From Strobilurus pachycystidiatus (Eukaryota; Basidiomycota; Agaricomycetes; Agaricales; Physalacriaceae): a stretch of DNA of 64,000 bases. Shown here one piece after another: positions 23,189 through 35,800 of this stretch (position 1 is its first letter; every line of letters starts with the position of its first letter). Both the position numbers and the translations under genes were made by a program. The notes beneath the pieces were generated by a model, which searched no databases, had not been told where the DNA came from, and saw only the letters and a program-made list of their open reading frames with translations. The stretch covers positions 1,550,001-1,614,000 of the forward strand of contig JAHLMK010000005.1 of assembly GCA_019915135.1 (NCBI GenBank). Direction: 5' to 3'.

Positions 23189-25031
23189 ATGTCCGTCTCA
23201 CAGCATATTCCTAAATCTACCAAGATTGCCAGTCTTTGGTCGTCGCCAGTCCTCAACCAAGTCAACCTGAAGTCTTGTACTATACCCATTCTCAATCTGC
23301 GTTCCTCTTACGCCAGAAACTTTCATCTATCTTGGCTGGCTTTCTTTGTTGCGTTTCTGAGGTTCGTCTGTGATTACTGTAACGGTCCGCAAAGTAACGA
23401 CCGTTCACCAGCTGGTTTGCCTTTCCTCCGCTTCTTCCAGATATAAGGGCGGACCTCCACTTGACGCCGGCACAGATTGCCAACTCCAACATTGTTGCGC
23501 TCTCTGGAACCCTCATCGTGCGCATCGTCGTCGGGCCCGCCGTAGACCGCTTTGGTCCCCGTCTTGTTATGGCTTTCCTGCTCGTCCTGGGTGCCATCCC
23601 TTCGGCTCTTGTCGTGACCGTCCACTCTGCCACTGGTCTATATATCGTCAGGTTTTTCATCGGGATCTTAGGTGGTGCATTTGTTCCCTGTCAAGGCAAG
23701 TCCTTCGCCAGCTTTCGTCACATAAGTTCTAATACTGAAGCTTCAGCGTGGACATCAGTCTTCTTCGATACTGTAGGTTCCGATCCAAGGTCCATCGCTT
23801 GTCACTGTCGCTTATGCGGTGTCAGAACGTCGTTGGTACTGCCAACGCGCTGGTGGCAGGTTGGGGTAACGCAGGCGGTGGCGCCACGTAAGAGACGCAC
23901 ATTTCTCTGTGAGATGTATTTGACAAAATCGTACATAGCTATGCCATTATGGTTTCTATCTACGGACAATTGAAAAGGAATTATGGCTCGAGCAAGGCCT
24001 GGCGGCTGTCTTTCGTCGTTGTCCCGGTCCCAGTATTGATTGTTGTCGCTATCATCGTTGTGGTGTTTGGCACAGATCATCCCAGAGGTCAATGGTCTCA
24101 AAGGTCTGTGATTCGCAGTATATGTTTGAGTCCCCTCTGAAAGCTTCTGCTATAGGCATGATCAGCCTGTTGGCGAGGAATCTCACGTCCCAGTTCCCGA
24201 CGCCAGTGGGGAAAAGACTGGCGTCTTAAATGTTATCACCGCTAGTAATGAAACCTTAACGGCCGCGAGCACGCGTTCGATCCTAACTAATCCATTGACC
24301 TGGCTTCCTTCCTTCGCGTAGTACGTTCTCGATTAGCGCCTAGACTCGTCCCAATCTAATCAAGGTCCACAGCATGACTACGTTTGGGTTCGAGCTCGCA
24401 GTAGACTCAACCCTAGCTGGCGTTATCCTTACTTCTCATCCTGCCCTCGGACTTCTGAATGCTGGGTACCTTGCATCCGTCTACGGCCTCCTCAATATCT
24501 TCACTCGTCCTCTGGGAGGGCTTGCTGCCGATCTGCTTCACGCTCGATTCGGGATTAGGTCGAAGAAGTATCTTTGCCTAGTCCTCGGGATCTTGAAAGG
24601 CGCTCTTAGCGTCGGGTTCGGGAAGTACATACAGCTATCTGCCGATCCGGGCCTTGGTGTCATGATGGGACTGGTCGGTTTGATGGCACTATCGACTGAA
24701 ATGGCTAACGGGGCCAATTTCTCACTTGTTCCGCACTGCAACGTTCATAACAACGGTGTCATGTCTGTACCCTCATTTACCACGCTGAACTCGAAGCTGA
24801 CATATAGTACACTGCATAGGACGGGCATTGTTGGTGCTTTCGGAAATCTTGGGGGCATCTGGTGAGTCACTGTCGAATCTCATCAAATACAATACCTTAT
24901 AACTCGATGACTGGAGGTTCGCACTGATCTTTCGATATCTCCCGACCAAGGGCACTGCTTGGATAGTCTCTGGTATCTTCAGTCTTGTTGTAAACGCGTT
25001 CCTCTTTCTTTTGCCTTCACCGATGGCTTAG
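23189..25031 (+). CDS. nrt2: Nitrate transporter, NRT2/CrnA (NNP family of MFS)
   Basis: Proton-coupled high-affinity nitrate importer at the plasma membrane. The start is [17 protein letters not shown]; the stop is 25029-25031 after LLPSPMA. Key features: [27 protein letters not shown]; the TM2 region [16 protein letters not shown] with the first substrate Arg; nitrate-signature segment [16 protein letters not shown]; a short central loop ending in [27 protein letters not shown]8 [13 protein letters not shown] with the second Arg; and the second signature [11 protein letters not shown] through [18 protein letters not shown]. About nine short introns. The one after PCQ (23696-23746) must use a GC donor to keep the conserved [10 protein letters not shown] reading. 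No nitrate or nitrite reductase lies in the window, so the classic fungal nitrate cluster is not adjacent on the sequenced side. Confidence 0.93.
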
Positions 25032-26070
25032 ACATGTCAATGGTCCATGGAAGCCAAGGATGCAAGGATTGACGTCCCTTCTTCCAGACTAGACAAGTTG
25101 CAGGTGGAGAGAGTCCTTGCACCGTATACGTCGAGAACACAGTAGACTAGCATATATCGATGACTCTCATAGTGCGCCCATAATACTATTGCCTTGTTAC
25201 GATGGCAATGCCGATCAACGCTCGCGCGTGGACTCTCTTCCCTTCTTGCCCTCTATCTGCGCACCATAATGCTGCAAAAATCAAGCGCTCTAGCTATCAC
25301 ACCGAGATCAGAGGCTACTCCGCAATCGCTCGTCAAAGAGTATAGCAACTCGAACTGAATACCAATCTCAAAAATTTGACATCACCCTTATCCCTCGCCT
25401 GGACAAGCGATGTTGCCGTCAAGAGATATCGAAAGACAAGCCACAAGCAGGGTGTCTACACCTTTATTCAGTGCGAGTGCCCGTTCAGAGCGGAGGCTAA
25501 GCCCAGCGAGCTTCACAGCGCCGAAAAGACCGGACGTCAAGTCCATGTAGTAAGGAAATGATTCGAACGTCGTTCAATGTCGACTCACGATGAAGGGTAT
25601 GACGGGAGAGGCGCTGGATTGATCTTTTGGGAGGTCGCCCAGTATGATTAAATCACTCACATCTCGATAACTCAATGCACTTATTTTATCAGGTCTGCAC
25701 CCTCTAGGACTCTTTGAGTTTCGAGTGGTGGTACCGGATTGATTCAATCTGCAGCACCGTTCTATGCAAACTGAGAGGCAGCATATGCCCAAGTCCAGAG
25801 CTAACAATTCATCTACCGCTTTTCCGCAAGTCGCGACAAGCAGCCTGGTTCCGATATGACGGCCTTTCACCTTCTTCCGCCAAACGCTGATACTGTCGGT
25901 CTCGATGTCATGATACGGACTGTGGTCGAACCGGATTTGGTATGTCCGAGTCGTGTCCGCATCTCCAGATACCCGGGCGAAATGTGGGGCCCGAGATGAT
26001 CACATTTTGAGGAGGTGTGGTAACCTTTCGAATGTATGCAATCGAAAGGAGCGTCTTAGAAGAAGGCGAA
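25032..26070. other. Convergent intergenic region
   Basis: About 1 kb between the 3' ends of the nitrate transporter gene and COQ1. A 61-codon frame at 25376-25561 has no family look. Nothing else supported. Confidence 0.45.
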
Positions 26071-27613
26071 TTATGATTTTCGTTTGACGACCCGTTCAGT
26101 CAGCGCGACCAGAGCAGCCTTCGCTTCGGTATCGGGAAGGGGATCCAGTACAGCTCTGGCCTGGTTGGCATAAGCTAATGCAAGATCTCTGGTACGCTCG
26201 ACACCAGACGACCTTCGAACTAGTTCACGTGCCTGCTCGAAAGGTCGGTAATCTGAAGGTATAGTTCAATTCAATCTCACCCTTTCAACATCGCCAGGTT
26301 CTTTGAACTTCCTGTCGATGAGCGGTCCAATCTCTGCATGCTCTTCCCATGCGAACAGGGCGGGACCAGTTGCGAGCCCAAGCTGGAGATCAGCACCACC
26401 AGGCTTTCCCAGTGTCGCCTCGCCAGATTCATAGTCCAAGATGTCGTCCACGAGCTGCATTGATGCTTCATGAATGTCACATTACGATGAGATATAACGT
26501 ATTTACCTGAAAGGCAATGCCCAGGTTCCTTCCGTAGGCGTAGGCGACTTCCGGGTAGATTTGGCCCTCTTGGCAGCCTCCGAGAACAACCGCACCTCTG
26601 GCTCCCTTGGCCATGAGACTGGCGGTCTTCATGTATGTTTTCTGCAAGTACACCCTCCATGCTAAGGATGGCGCAGGTGCTTCTTGCATCTGCAGTATTT
26701 CGCCCTCCACGAGGTTTGACATGATACTGGCAATCAACTCCACTACTTCTGGATCACCGAGCCGTGCTAGAGCAGCACTGGCACGTCCCAGAATGAAGTT
26801 GCCGCCCAGAACAGACAATTTAGTTCCGAAGGCCTCGGGTGCGGATGCTGCACCTCGACGTAAAGGAGACTGGTCGATGACATCGTCGTGTAGAAGGGAC
26901 GCGGCGTGTATCATCTCTACGATTTGGGCCAGGCGACGCTGTGTGGGAAGAATCGCAGTATGATGTGGCTCGAGGGCCGGCACTGGCGGAGGGTCGGACA
27001 TATTTTTCGGGTCCCAATCGACTGAGAATGGCGCCGTTTTGTCTCGGATCGCGGGGTTGTAGTCCGTGAGAACGTCTGCGCGTGACAAGGGCAAGTCGAG
27101 GTCGACAGTCGCCTCTGAAAGCTTGCCTGTCCAGCCACTTCCGAGGCCGTTTGTAGCTTGGGCGAATAGAAGGACGATGAGCGGTCGGAGCTGTTTTGAC
27201 GGCTGGCGGAAGTAGTATTTCGCGATTTCGTCCAGCTCGCCGTTTGATGAGCCGAGGAGGTCGAAGAGAGCGCCTCTCACTTGCGAGAGTGGTTCGGCCA
27301 CGAGCTGAAAGGGATCTGGACGTGCGACAGTCGACATGTTCGACTGGGAACGGCGCGCAAACTCGTGAAGAGCAGCGTGTCGGCATTGTGAGGAGGGAAA
27401 GGGGGAGCAGTGATAGAACGGCTGCGATGTTCGGCTTGACGCCTTGTAGTTTGAATATATATCACACAGCAGGTCAGAGAGAGGGATGGAAGCGGCGCAC
27501 TGGTGTTTTCGTTGCTCGTCGGGAATGTCGCTGCCCGTGAGGCGACGGTGGCGATGAGCTGGACGGTGCAGACGCGTCAGACACCGTTGAAGGCGACGAG
27601 AAATGCCGACCAT
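26071..27613 (-). CDS. COQ1: Trans-polyprenyl diphosphate synthase, ubiquinone side-chain (COQ1)
   Basis: Makes the long isoprenoid tail of ubiquinone in the mitochondrion from IPP and allylic diphosphates. Exons 26507-27613, 26281-26454 and 26071-26232 give about 480 residues. The N-terminal basic stretch (MVGISRRLQRCLTRLHRPAHRHRRL) could be a targeting peptide. The conserved body begins DPFQLVAEPLSQVRGALFDLL, KYYFRQPSKQLRPLIVLLF. The first aspartate-rich motif is LLHDDVIDQSPLRRG (about residues 243-247), then GGNFILGRASAALARL and the KTYMKTASL helix. The second motif is LVDDILDYES (about 372-376), read across the first splice. The start is not certain: an ATATATA stretch near 27455 on the minus strand and the ATG at 27337 (MSTVARPDPF) allow a shorter form. 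Confidence 0.93.
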
Positions 27614-28822
27614 CTGTGGCGGGCGTCGATGAGGTCGCTGCAGACGAGCTAGGGAGCGAGGGGGAGCTCGAAAGCGAGGATGGCCGACGCAGCGTCCGTT
27701 GCAGTTGGCGCGAGTACATCGTGGACAACAGTGAGCAACGCTCGGGCTTCGCGTCGCCGTTTGGTGGTGATGGTCGGCCGGAAGTAGCCGGCAAAGGTCG
27801 GAAATTGCCCCATTGATCCGGTCCGCTTCCCGACTGCCACTTTACTCAATCTTGAGCGCATGCCACTTCCTTCTCACCATCGAGAGAGGCAACGAGTCAC
27901 CTCGATTGAGTGTCATTTGATGAGAGACATATCTTCTGGGCGCATCCTGTTGCTGGCCGTGTAGCGCCGCTAATCTATGCATTCTAGGAGAGATTCTAGG
28001 CATTGGGTGACATTGATTGCCAACCTTTGCCATGCCATTGTCTTCTTTCGGATCTTACGTTCAGACCAAAACTGATGCTTACTGAATGACGAGAAGGCTT
28101 TGGTGCTTCCAGTGATATTGGTCCTTGGCACATCCCGCCTCTTCGCGAGCGGCGAGGCCCAATCAGCCGCAACGATGTCTTCTTGTGGTCCATACAACTT
28201 ACCGCCATCTCAAGTTCTCAACACACCTCGGATGCCCGACTGTGCAAATATGGCCTACCCCGGTCTGAAAATCATCGTATTGTCATTGCCAAGTTCCAAC
28301 CGGCCATCCAAGGTAAGACTTTGTGCGAGAACTTTCCCTGTTCGGGTTGTTTGACTGACTGGCAGAATAGAAACCTGCCCCCGCCTACATCTTGCCAGCA
28401 TGCGTCTAGGATGGAAGGAGACTCGGCGTTATCCATATCTTTTGAGGCAGGAACTTCCTTTGATCATTCTGTTCACTCCATTCAGCTTTCCAAGTGCCCG
28501 TCACTATTAATACCGGCATCATGGTCATGAATCTGGCAGACTTCCCAATAACATTATCTCCGTTCTCTGCGCTCTGTCTGTTTCCTCCTGCCATCTTCAT
28601 CTTTTCTCCCCAGCACCTCCTTTAATGTGAGTTTATATATTATTGTTGTCGTCTGATAGTCTTTCCTCCGGACTCCGCATGAGCATCAACCCTAAACGGG
28701 CAGAAGCTTGGGTCTCCATATGTCTCTGCTTTTCTCCGACTCTCGTCCATACGCTGCTGCTCGTGATGCGATGCTCATCTCATACCTTCACCTCTCACCC
28801 AGATCCCACTGAACGAGACGAC
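27614..28822. other. Divergent region COQ1 / FAD monooxygenase with an unresolved small minus-strand frame
   Basis: About 1.2 kb. On the minus strand between 28210 and 27842, overlapping frames with canonical gtaag/cag sites could form a small basic protein. One piece reads TSLRLIGPRRSRRGG, another PLSMVRRKWHALKIE before a stop. I could not find one splice model that makes a convincing whole or a family match, so it stays unannotated. A TATATAT run lies at about 28633-28640 on the plus strand. Confidence 0.3.
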
Positions 28823-30794
28823 ATGTCCGCACGACAAGCGCCCTTGTCCGTCACAATAGCGGTCATCGGAGGAGGTGAAACGGACATTTTTAGAAGACGT
28901 TGAGATGCTGATACCCTGTTTCATAGGCATTGGGGGTCTAGCGTGTGCCTACTCATTATCAAGACACGGGCACAGCGTCCACGTCTTCGAAAAGGACAAG
29001 GGAAAACCCACCGTACGCTATTGTTCACGCTTTTCGTGACCGGCTCACATGTGCGTCAGCGGTCGGCTGGCATACGCGTACCGCCAAATCTCGCCAAGCT
29101 GCTACATGAATGGAATCTCGACGAAGAGCTAGAGCTGGCCCTGAAGACGCACAGAAGCGACCTCTATCACTGTCCGTCCATCTTGACTTGCTCGACTTAT
29201 GCCGATCTCAAATCCTGCCAGTAGATACCGATGAGCACCAAGGGTACCTACTCTGGCAGCAGGACGTCCTCAAAGAAGCAGGAGGGGACTTTTGCACAAT
29301 GCATGTGCGTGCCTTCCCTGGTCCCACTCACTCCTTCAATCACTGATGGTTTCAATGATACCTGATGCCAGTGGGACGAGCTCTACGAAACGCTTTACGA
29401 CCTCTGCATCTCGACGGGAGCAAAAATCACATTCGGCGCAGCTGTCACTGCTGTTACTCCCACTGACAATGATAGTCCCGTCGTGACGTTCGCTGACGGA
29501 ACCTCCTTCAACGCTGATGTTGTCGTTGGTGCCGACGGCACCAAGAGTTTGATGAGGGAGATTGTGAACGGGCATCCTTTTGGCGGTCCGCGAGAGAGTT
29601 ACGAGGATTCTGATATGACGGTTTACACGTGAGTCTTCTGCCCTTTCAATGCGAGGTAGGCTGATGTGGGGGGCCGTATGTAGAATTGTCGTGCCATCTG
29701 AAAAGCTCATGGATGACCCCGACCTACGAAAACGGGTCGTAAACCCCAAGGTGTGTCACTGCCATCTCCATTGATGCTGTCACCAGATGAGCTGACCCAT
29801 GCGGAAGGGCCAATTTACTCTTTGGATGTCGGATAGAAAATGGCTTATAGGTAGGTGTTCTGATCGGAGGAGGTTCTCCGGCTGACCGCGGTTCTCTACA
29901 CAGGATATCCCGTCGTAGGTTGTTCTTTCGACGGAGTTAGCGCCTAATTAACATCATCGGATGCAGCGAATGGGCAAGGAGTATTGCATTCACGCGAACT
30001 GGCACGGTGTTTACGGTGACAGAGATGAGATTGAAGAATGGGCCGATCTCGTGCCCACGAGTAGCATTGATTTCACGGGCTGTCACCCCATGTCAGTGAA
30101 CTCTGTGATTGGCGCTCCTGTGTGCTAACACAACCACTTGAAGGATGAAACGGGTGTTTTCGATGTCGCCAGATGCCCTGAGATCCAACTATCGAGAAAC
30201 ACATGTGGAGGACTGGGTAGATGACACCGGGCGTATTGTTCTTGTGGCGGAGGCAGCGCACCCTACCATCGTGAGCTATATCTCCTGGTTATCAAAGACG
30301 CCTTGACGCTTACTGGACACGCGCGACAGCCGTTCACCATCCACGGACAGAGTCTAGCGGTGGAAGACGCAGTGGTGCTCGGCGGGCTATTCTCACGACT
30401 GTCGCGATGGGATCAGATACCCCAGCTGCTCGATGGATTCCAGGAGCTGCGACAGGAACGATGCCAATTCGTGCATGCCAGTGAAATCACCACGGCGTCA
30501 GTCCTGTCCTTGCCTCCTGGCGAAGCCCGTGAAGCAAGGGATACTGGCTTGAACCTCTCGCTAGTGGAAGACGAAAACTGGAACGAGGGTAGGTTGATGG
30601 GACAGTGGGATCAGATAGCGGCCGTGTTTGGGTACAATGCCCGTGAAGCTGCTGAGGACTGGTGGCACAAGTGGGGTCTACTCGACCACCGGGTGTCGGT
30701 CTTTGATGTGATGAACCTCGGGATGCATATGCATGTGCTTGAGGTGCAGGATTCTCATGACTGTGAATCTGATCCAGACGAAGTGAAGGTATGA
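28823..30794 (+). CDS. FAD-dependent monooxygenase (salicylate hydroxylase-like group A)
   Basis: Flavoprotein aromatic hydroxylase type. Exon 1 encodes MSARQAPLSVTIAVIGGG; the splice completes the dinucleotide-binding motif IGGGIGGLACAYSL, followed by the acidic end of beta-2 (VHVFEKDKG). Further landmarks are AGIRVPPNLAKLLHEW, LDTDEHQGYLLWQQDVL, the DG motif VVVGADGTKSLMREI and the third FAD motif region VLVAEAAHPTI. The C-terminus contains LAVEDAVVLGGLFSRL and a long helical tail ending at 30794. In most relatives the third motif is GDAAHP; here Glu replaces the flavin-contacting Asp and Ala the Gly. About nine short introns. The 3' end is 33 bp from the convergent TAF10 stop. The substrate is not predictable. 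Confidence 0.85.
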
Positions 30795-30827
30795 TATAAA
30801 GGACAGCAGGTTGGATAACTTAATATG

Positions 30828-31442
30828 CTACATGTAAAAGTCTGGTTTCCTGGAATTGATACCATACTCTGCCAAGGCTGAGCTGAGATCCTCCATTGTC
30901 AGAGTGGTCCGTGTTCGGTCCTGAATGGTATGTCATGGGCACTAGACAAAGGCAATAGAGCAACAAACCTTGAGGGAACCAGGTCCACTGAGTGGCTGGT
31001 TGGCGCGTGCGCGCCCACCCGTAGCGTTTGTGCGTATTCTGGCGTGCTGATAGGCGTCGGCGGCGATATCAGACACGAACTTCTGGGCAGCCAAGGAAAG
31101 AAGGCGCTTCCTGGTTATGTGCATTAGCGGCTGGCGCAATATACAAGCGAATGGCATGCGTACAGCCGCACATCCTCACACTCGAAGCCCACGCGTTGCA
31201 GATAGTAGTCAGTAACCTCATTCGGGATCTATGTGGCGCAGTAAGTGCACGGCGACGGCGACGACGACGAGAGTGGCCACCAGTGGTTCGTAGTCGTCAA
31301 GCATGAGCAGGAACTCGGCCAGGGTGCGGTCCTTGCGGGCATCCTCGGCGGCCTGCCGCGATTGAGGCTGCGCCGGGGTGGCGGCGTCCTGAGGCGTCTG
31401 GGATGTCCCGACGGGATATGCAAAGTTCTGCGACTGCGACAT
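30828..31442 (-). CDS. TAF10: Transcription initiation factor TFIID/SAGA subunit TAF10
   Basis: Histone-fold subunit shared by TFIID and SAGA in the nucleus. Four exons in frame start at ATG 31442 ([17 protein letters not shown]) and end at TAG 30828. The conserved C-terminal histone-fold domain is complete: [18 protein letters not shown], then [51 protein letters not shown], and the last helix [16 protein letters not shown] ending [10 protein letters not shown] Gln/Pro-rich N-terminal tail of about 35 residues is typical. The exon joins all lie within the histone fold and agree with GT-AG. Length is about 150 residues, compact as in other fungi. Confidence 0.95.
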
Positions 31443-32871
31443 GACGGTAGTGCAGTAGAGTCGTGGCTGTGTTCCTTTCGCTTACCTTTGTTTACGACCT
31501 AGCCCTACCCTGGGTCCTTGGTGGACTTTCACTTTCACCATCATGTTCGACTTCGACAAGGGTCTCGTTACGTCTCTAGTCCCTCAGTCTGCCCCAGTCT
31601 GCCGCTGTCATCTTTTCCATTTCTTTTCCTATCTCTGAACTGCATCTTGTCTCTGGTTATCTATGCCCTTTTGGCGAATTTCTTTGCCTGACTGAACGCG
31701 TCCCCATGAGTCAATGAAGAGCCTCGTGTTCGTTGACGACAAAGCGCCGCGTCTAGAATCTCGTACACATCGCATGCAAACATCTATGACCCCTGCACTT
31801 ATCGACACATAACCCTCCGCCACAGGAGGGACACATACAACCCGACACATCATACAACGTCTCCTCCAACATCTACCATTAACCTCGCTTCAAGGAACTC
31901 GGATTCCTTGAAGCTATCTAAGGTATAGTCCCTGGCCATAATCCTTCGTGTACGCAACCCCGAAGAGAAGTATTGCTGGAGAGATTTTGTTATCACTAAA
32001 GCTCCCGTCGCCCTAGCACCAACCTGGACGCTGCGACAGTGCGAGAATTCAGAGCTTCCTCGTCAGCTGGTCACGGCGCCGGGAAATGGATGCGCAGGTA
32101 GATGAACGATGACCATATTGACAAGTTCTGTTACTGCCCAACGCAAAATGTCTCATACAATGCGAGGATCATTGGTGAGCCTCCCCATATGTGTACCGTC
32201 AATACTGTCAGGTACGAGACGCTGTGCGAAGAATAGCTCAAATCTCTTCTGACCTGTTCAAGGCTTCAATACAAGTCATCATCATGGGTACAATAGGTGG
32301 GGCGAATAACGTGCCTTGAATCCAAACCTTATACTCGAAGATCGAAGCCTGCGCGTAATTATCGCAACTGCGTCCACATACAGTTTCGAAATCCTTGCGG
32401 GTGTTGACGTAGTCCTACCGTGGCTTGGGGTACCGCTGTTCGACCTGCTCTCGCCGCTGAACCTTTGCGGTGATCTTCGTGACCCTGTACCAGCATCGGC
32501 TAACGTACATATGTTTGCAACTGCCTCGGAGCTTTCGTTATTTTCTGCTGGTAGAGAGTCTCAAGTCCGTGGACTTTCTGTGAGCATGAGTATGTCCCCA
32601 ACACAGAGTACCTCCGACTCGCATCTTCCAGCATAATAAAGGTCGAGCGGGTCTGAGAGAGAAATGTTCGCGTCTTGCTCGACACATTCCGCTGTAGTAG
32701 GGAGCGTAGAATGCATACGGCCTTGGTGTACTTTATCCACATTTATTACATTCGCGTAATTATGCAATTGATTGAACCTAGCGCCTATATAGCGGCCATG
32801 TTTGTTTAAGTGTGCATGTCTAGGACTCAGCCCCGAATAACTTCACCGCTCATTCTCTCTCTGAGACGACC
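31443..32871. other. Divergent intergenic region TAF10 / Zn2Cys6 regulator
   Basis: About 1.4 kb. No gene supported; a 106-codon frame at 32316-32636 and a 74-codon frame at 31629-31853 have no family features. It should contain the promoters of both flanking genes. Confidence 0.4.
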
Positions 32872-35800
32872 ATGACCCCTGACAATAGGCGGCCACCCGA
32901 CACTGCTGCAGCGCGAAAGAGCGCCCTGTCTTGTGCCGAATGCCGACGGTCCAAGCTGCGCTGCGACAGGGTACGCTCCCCGATCGTCACAAATAACACG
33001 ATCGGTCCGTCTCACTATTGCAAATTATAGGTCTTTCCTTGCCAGTCATGCATACGGTAAGCCCAATATCGGTTTTTGAGCCTTCTCTTCCAGGGCTTAC
33101 GCGCTTCCAGACGAGGATGCGCCGGGATATGTCCAGAAGGTGCGCCAATATAGCTCGTATGCCCTATCTTGTGCTCATCCCGGTGCAGGCACTTTAACTG
33201 CGACAAAGGGAAACAAGTAGGGATCTACGACTTCTATCACTGATGGTGCACTCAGCTCTAAATGCAGGGTTATCATGGCCCACGCTGAAAAACTCGCCGA
33301 GGAAGTCAAAGTCTTGACGGCGAGAATCCACGACCTCGAAGGTGCCCTGTCCAATCAAGCTAACGGCGACTGCCATCCACTGCTGCAGTCACGCGACTCT
33401 CAACGCGATGAAATAGACATACTCTACGAAAAGGGACTGAATGAGGTTTCCGAAGCCATAGGGTGTCTAGCTATCGGCCTGGACGGTCAAGCGAAGTACC
33501 ACGGCGAGACTGCAGGCTCCGAGGTTCGTCGTGAAACTTATTCGTTTCCAAGAGTCAATCTCACACTCTTTGTGCAGTACTTCCAAAGTCTTCTACCGGT
33601 GTGTTTCATTGCCAGCTATAATGCGCAGCTCGCTCATTGCCATGCCAATAGCCTACAGAAGAAGAGTCTGCCTTCACCAATGAACACCATAATCTTGATC
33701 TTCCTTACGAGCTGGTCGATCTTGTCAACTCGTTCCCGTTCGGCATGAAGGACTGCACTTACACCAAGTTCGTCTTCGCTCCGTACATGCCCACTCAAGA
33801 CCGAGCCATGTATCTCGCCGACCTCTACTACAAAAACACCGCTTGGATGTAAGTATCCAATCTACCTGGCTCCAATCCTCCCCACTGATTTCATCTCTAG
33901 GTACGACCCAATCGTACAAGAGGACTTTTTGATGAATGTTCTGACACCAATCTACTTTGCGCCAGGGTTCTCTAATCTCAACACCATTCACGCGCACAAG
34001 ATTGCCGTATTCTTCATGATGATGGGCGACGGTGTGCTATACGACCCTGGACCAGACTCAAAGATTCTCGCGGAGCAGTACCACGCTCTCGCACAAGCCG
34101 CCGTTTCCATCGAACCATTACTACTGGAGGTAACATCAGCAACTATCCAAACGCTGTTCATGATGGTCCGGTTTATCTACAACTCGGACCGGAAGAGCAA
34201 CGAGGCTCGGTGGATCTTGAACGGTCTCTGTGCTCGTCTAGCCCAATCGGTAAGCCTCCGCCTCAGCTTATAAGTATGATATTTACTGAAAATTCACAGA
34301 TTGGTCTGCGTACGTCGATTGGTTTATGATGCTTGAATATTCTCATGCTGATTCTTCTGCAGATCGCGACAGCTCTGGCTGGGGTCTTGACCAAGAGGAG
34401 CAACAACGACGCAGGCGATTGTTCTGGGAGTTGTATACTTATGACGCATGGACAGTCAGTCAATCTGTGCCGCTGCATAAACCCGAACTGACAACCTCAA
34501 CAGAGCATCGTCAACGGGCGGCCGCCGTCGCTCATGATTCAACATACAGACTGCCGCTTCCCAGATGATGTCGAGCCAGTCCTGAAGCCGTCGGGCGAGA
34601 AGGAACTGTCATGTAAGTAATCATCGAGTACGAAGACGAGTTGTCTGATGTTCATTCGTTGAAGGGCATGCTTGGAAGTTCAGATACTCTGCTAGCTGTC
34701 TTTCAATCTCGATACAGCATATTTTCACGACTCGAGTTCCGTCGTACAAAGCATTATTGGACTTGGACAAGAAGATCAGGAAGTTCCCCGTTGCATCCCA
34801 TTTACAATCCCCCATCGAAGCCTCAGAGGCAGGACGTGCTTGGTCTGCAGACAGACAGCATGCCATGCAGCAGTACTGTGTTGTTTGCGAGCGGGAGTCA
34901 AGCGAGTGGCATTCACTTGAAATCTGTGCTGTTGACTAATCACGCCTGCAGATCTGCTCTATATTCATCGAAGCTACTTCGCACAGGCTATCCAGGCTCA
35001 GTCGAAGAACCCTCTACAGCATCAGTATGCGCCCTCCGTTCTGGCGACATATCGCAGCGCATGTCGATTGATATCGAGCTTACGCGGCTTGTACATCAGC
35101 CACCCTGATATTGCCTCACAGACATGGTTCTTCTGGTCGGGGATTTTCTCGTCATGTGTATGTACACTTTTAATTCCTCTTACTACTGTTCTTTTATCGT
35201 ATTGGCAGATCGTGCTTGGTGCTTTGGTAACCGAAAGCCCTGGATGTACATTAGCTCATGACGCTCTGATCCTCTTGAACCAAACGGTACCATTTTACGA
35301 TGATGGGTCGCGGCGGTGTCGTCCACAGAAAACAGTCGTCAGTTTAACTATTATGTTGTCTTGGACTTGAGCTAATCAGTATGATAGACCGTTCTCGAGA
35401 CGCTTCGAGATCGTGCCAATATGGCGTTCTCTTGCTTCACCACGACTGGACAACATGTGAAGCACCGAGCATGTCATGATCCCGACGTACCCGACGAGCT
35501 GGCTGTTCTTGGCGGGCGTAAGTCGGTGATCAACAACAAGGCGTCTTCGGTTTCGCCAGGCTCGAACCACTCCAATGTCAACTTGACATATAGCTACGGT
35601 GACGGCACTAGCAGCGACGCAAGTAACAGTCCACCTCCGAGTCATGACAGTGGCAGCAGTGGTCCCGATAGGTTGATGGATTATTACGATGAACTTGGGA
35701 CATCTGGCTTGAGCCCGACATTCCAAATATCGAACGACGGTCTTAATCAGTACGATATGGGGTCGAACATGACGCAAACAGCATCAGCGAACCAGTTCTC

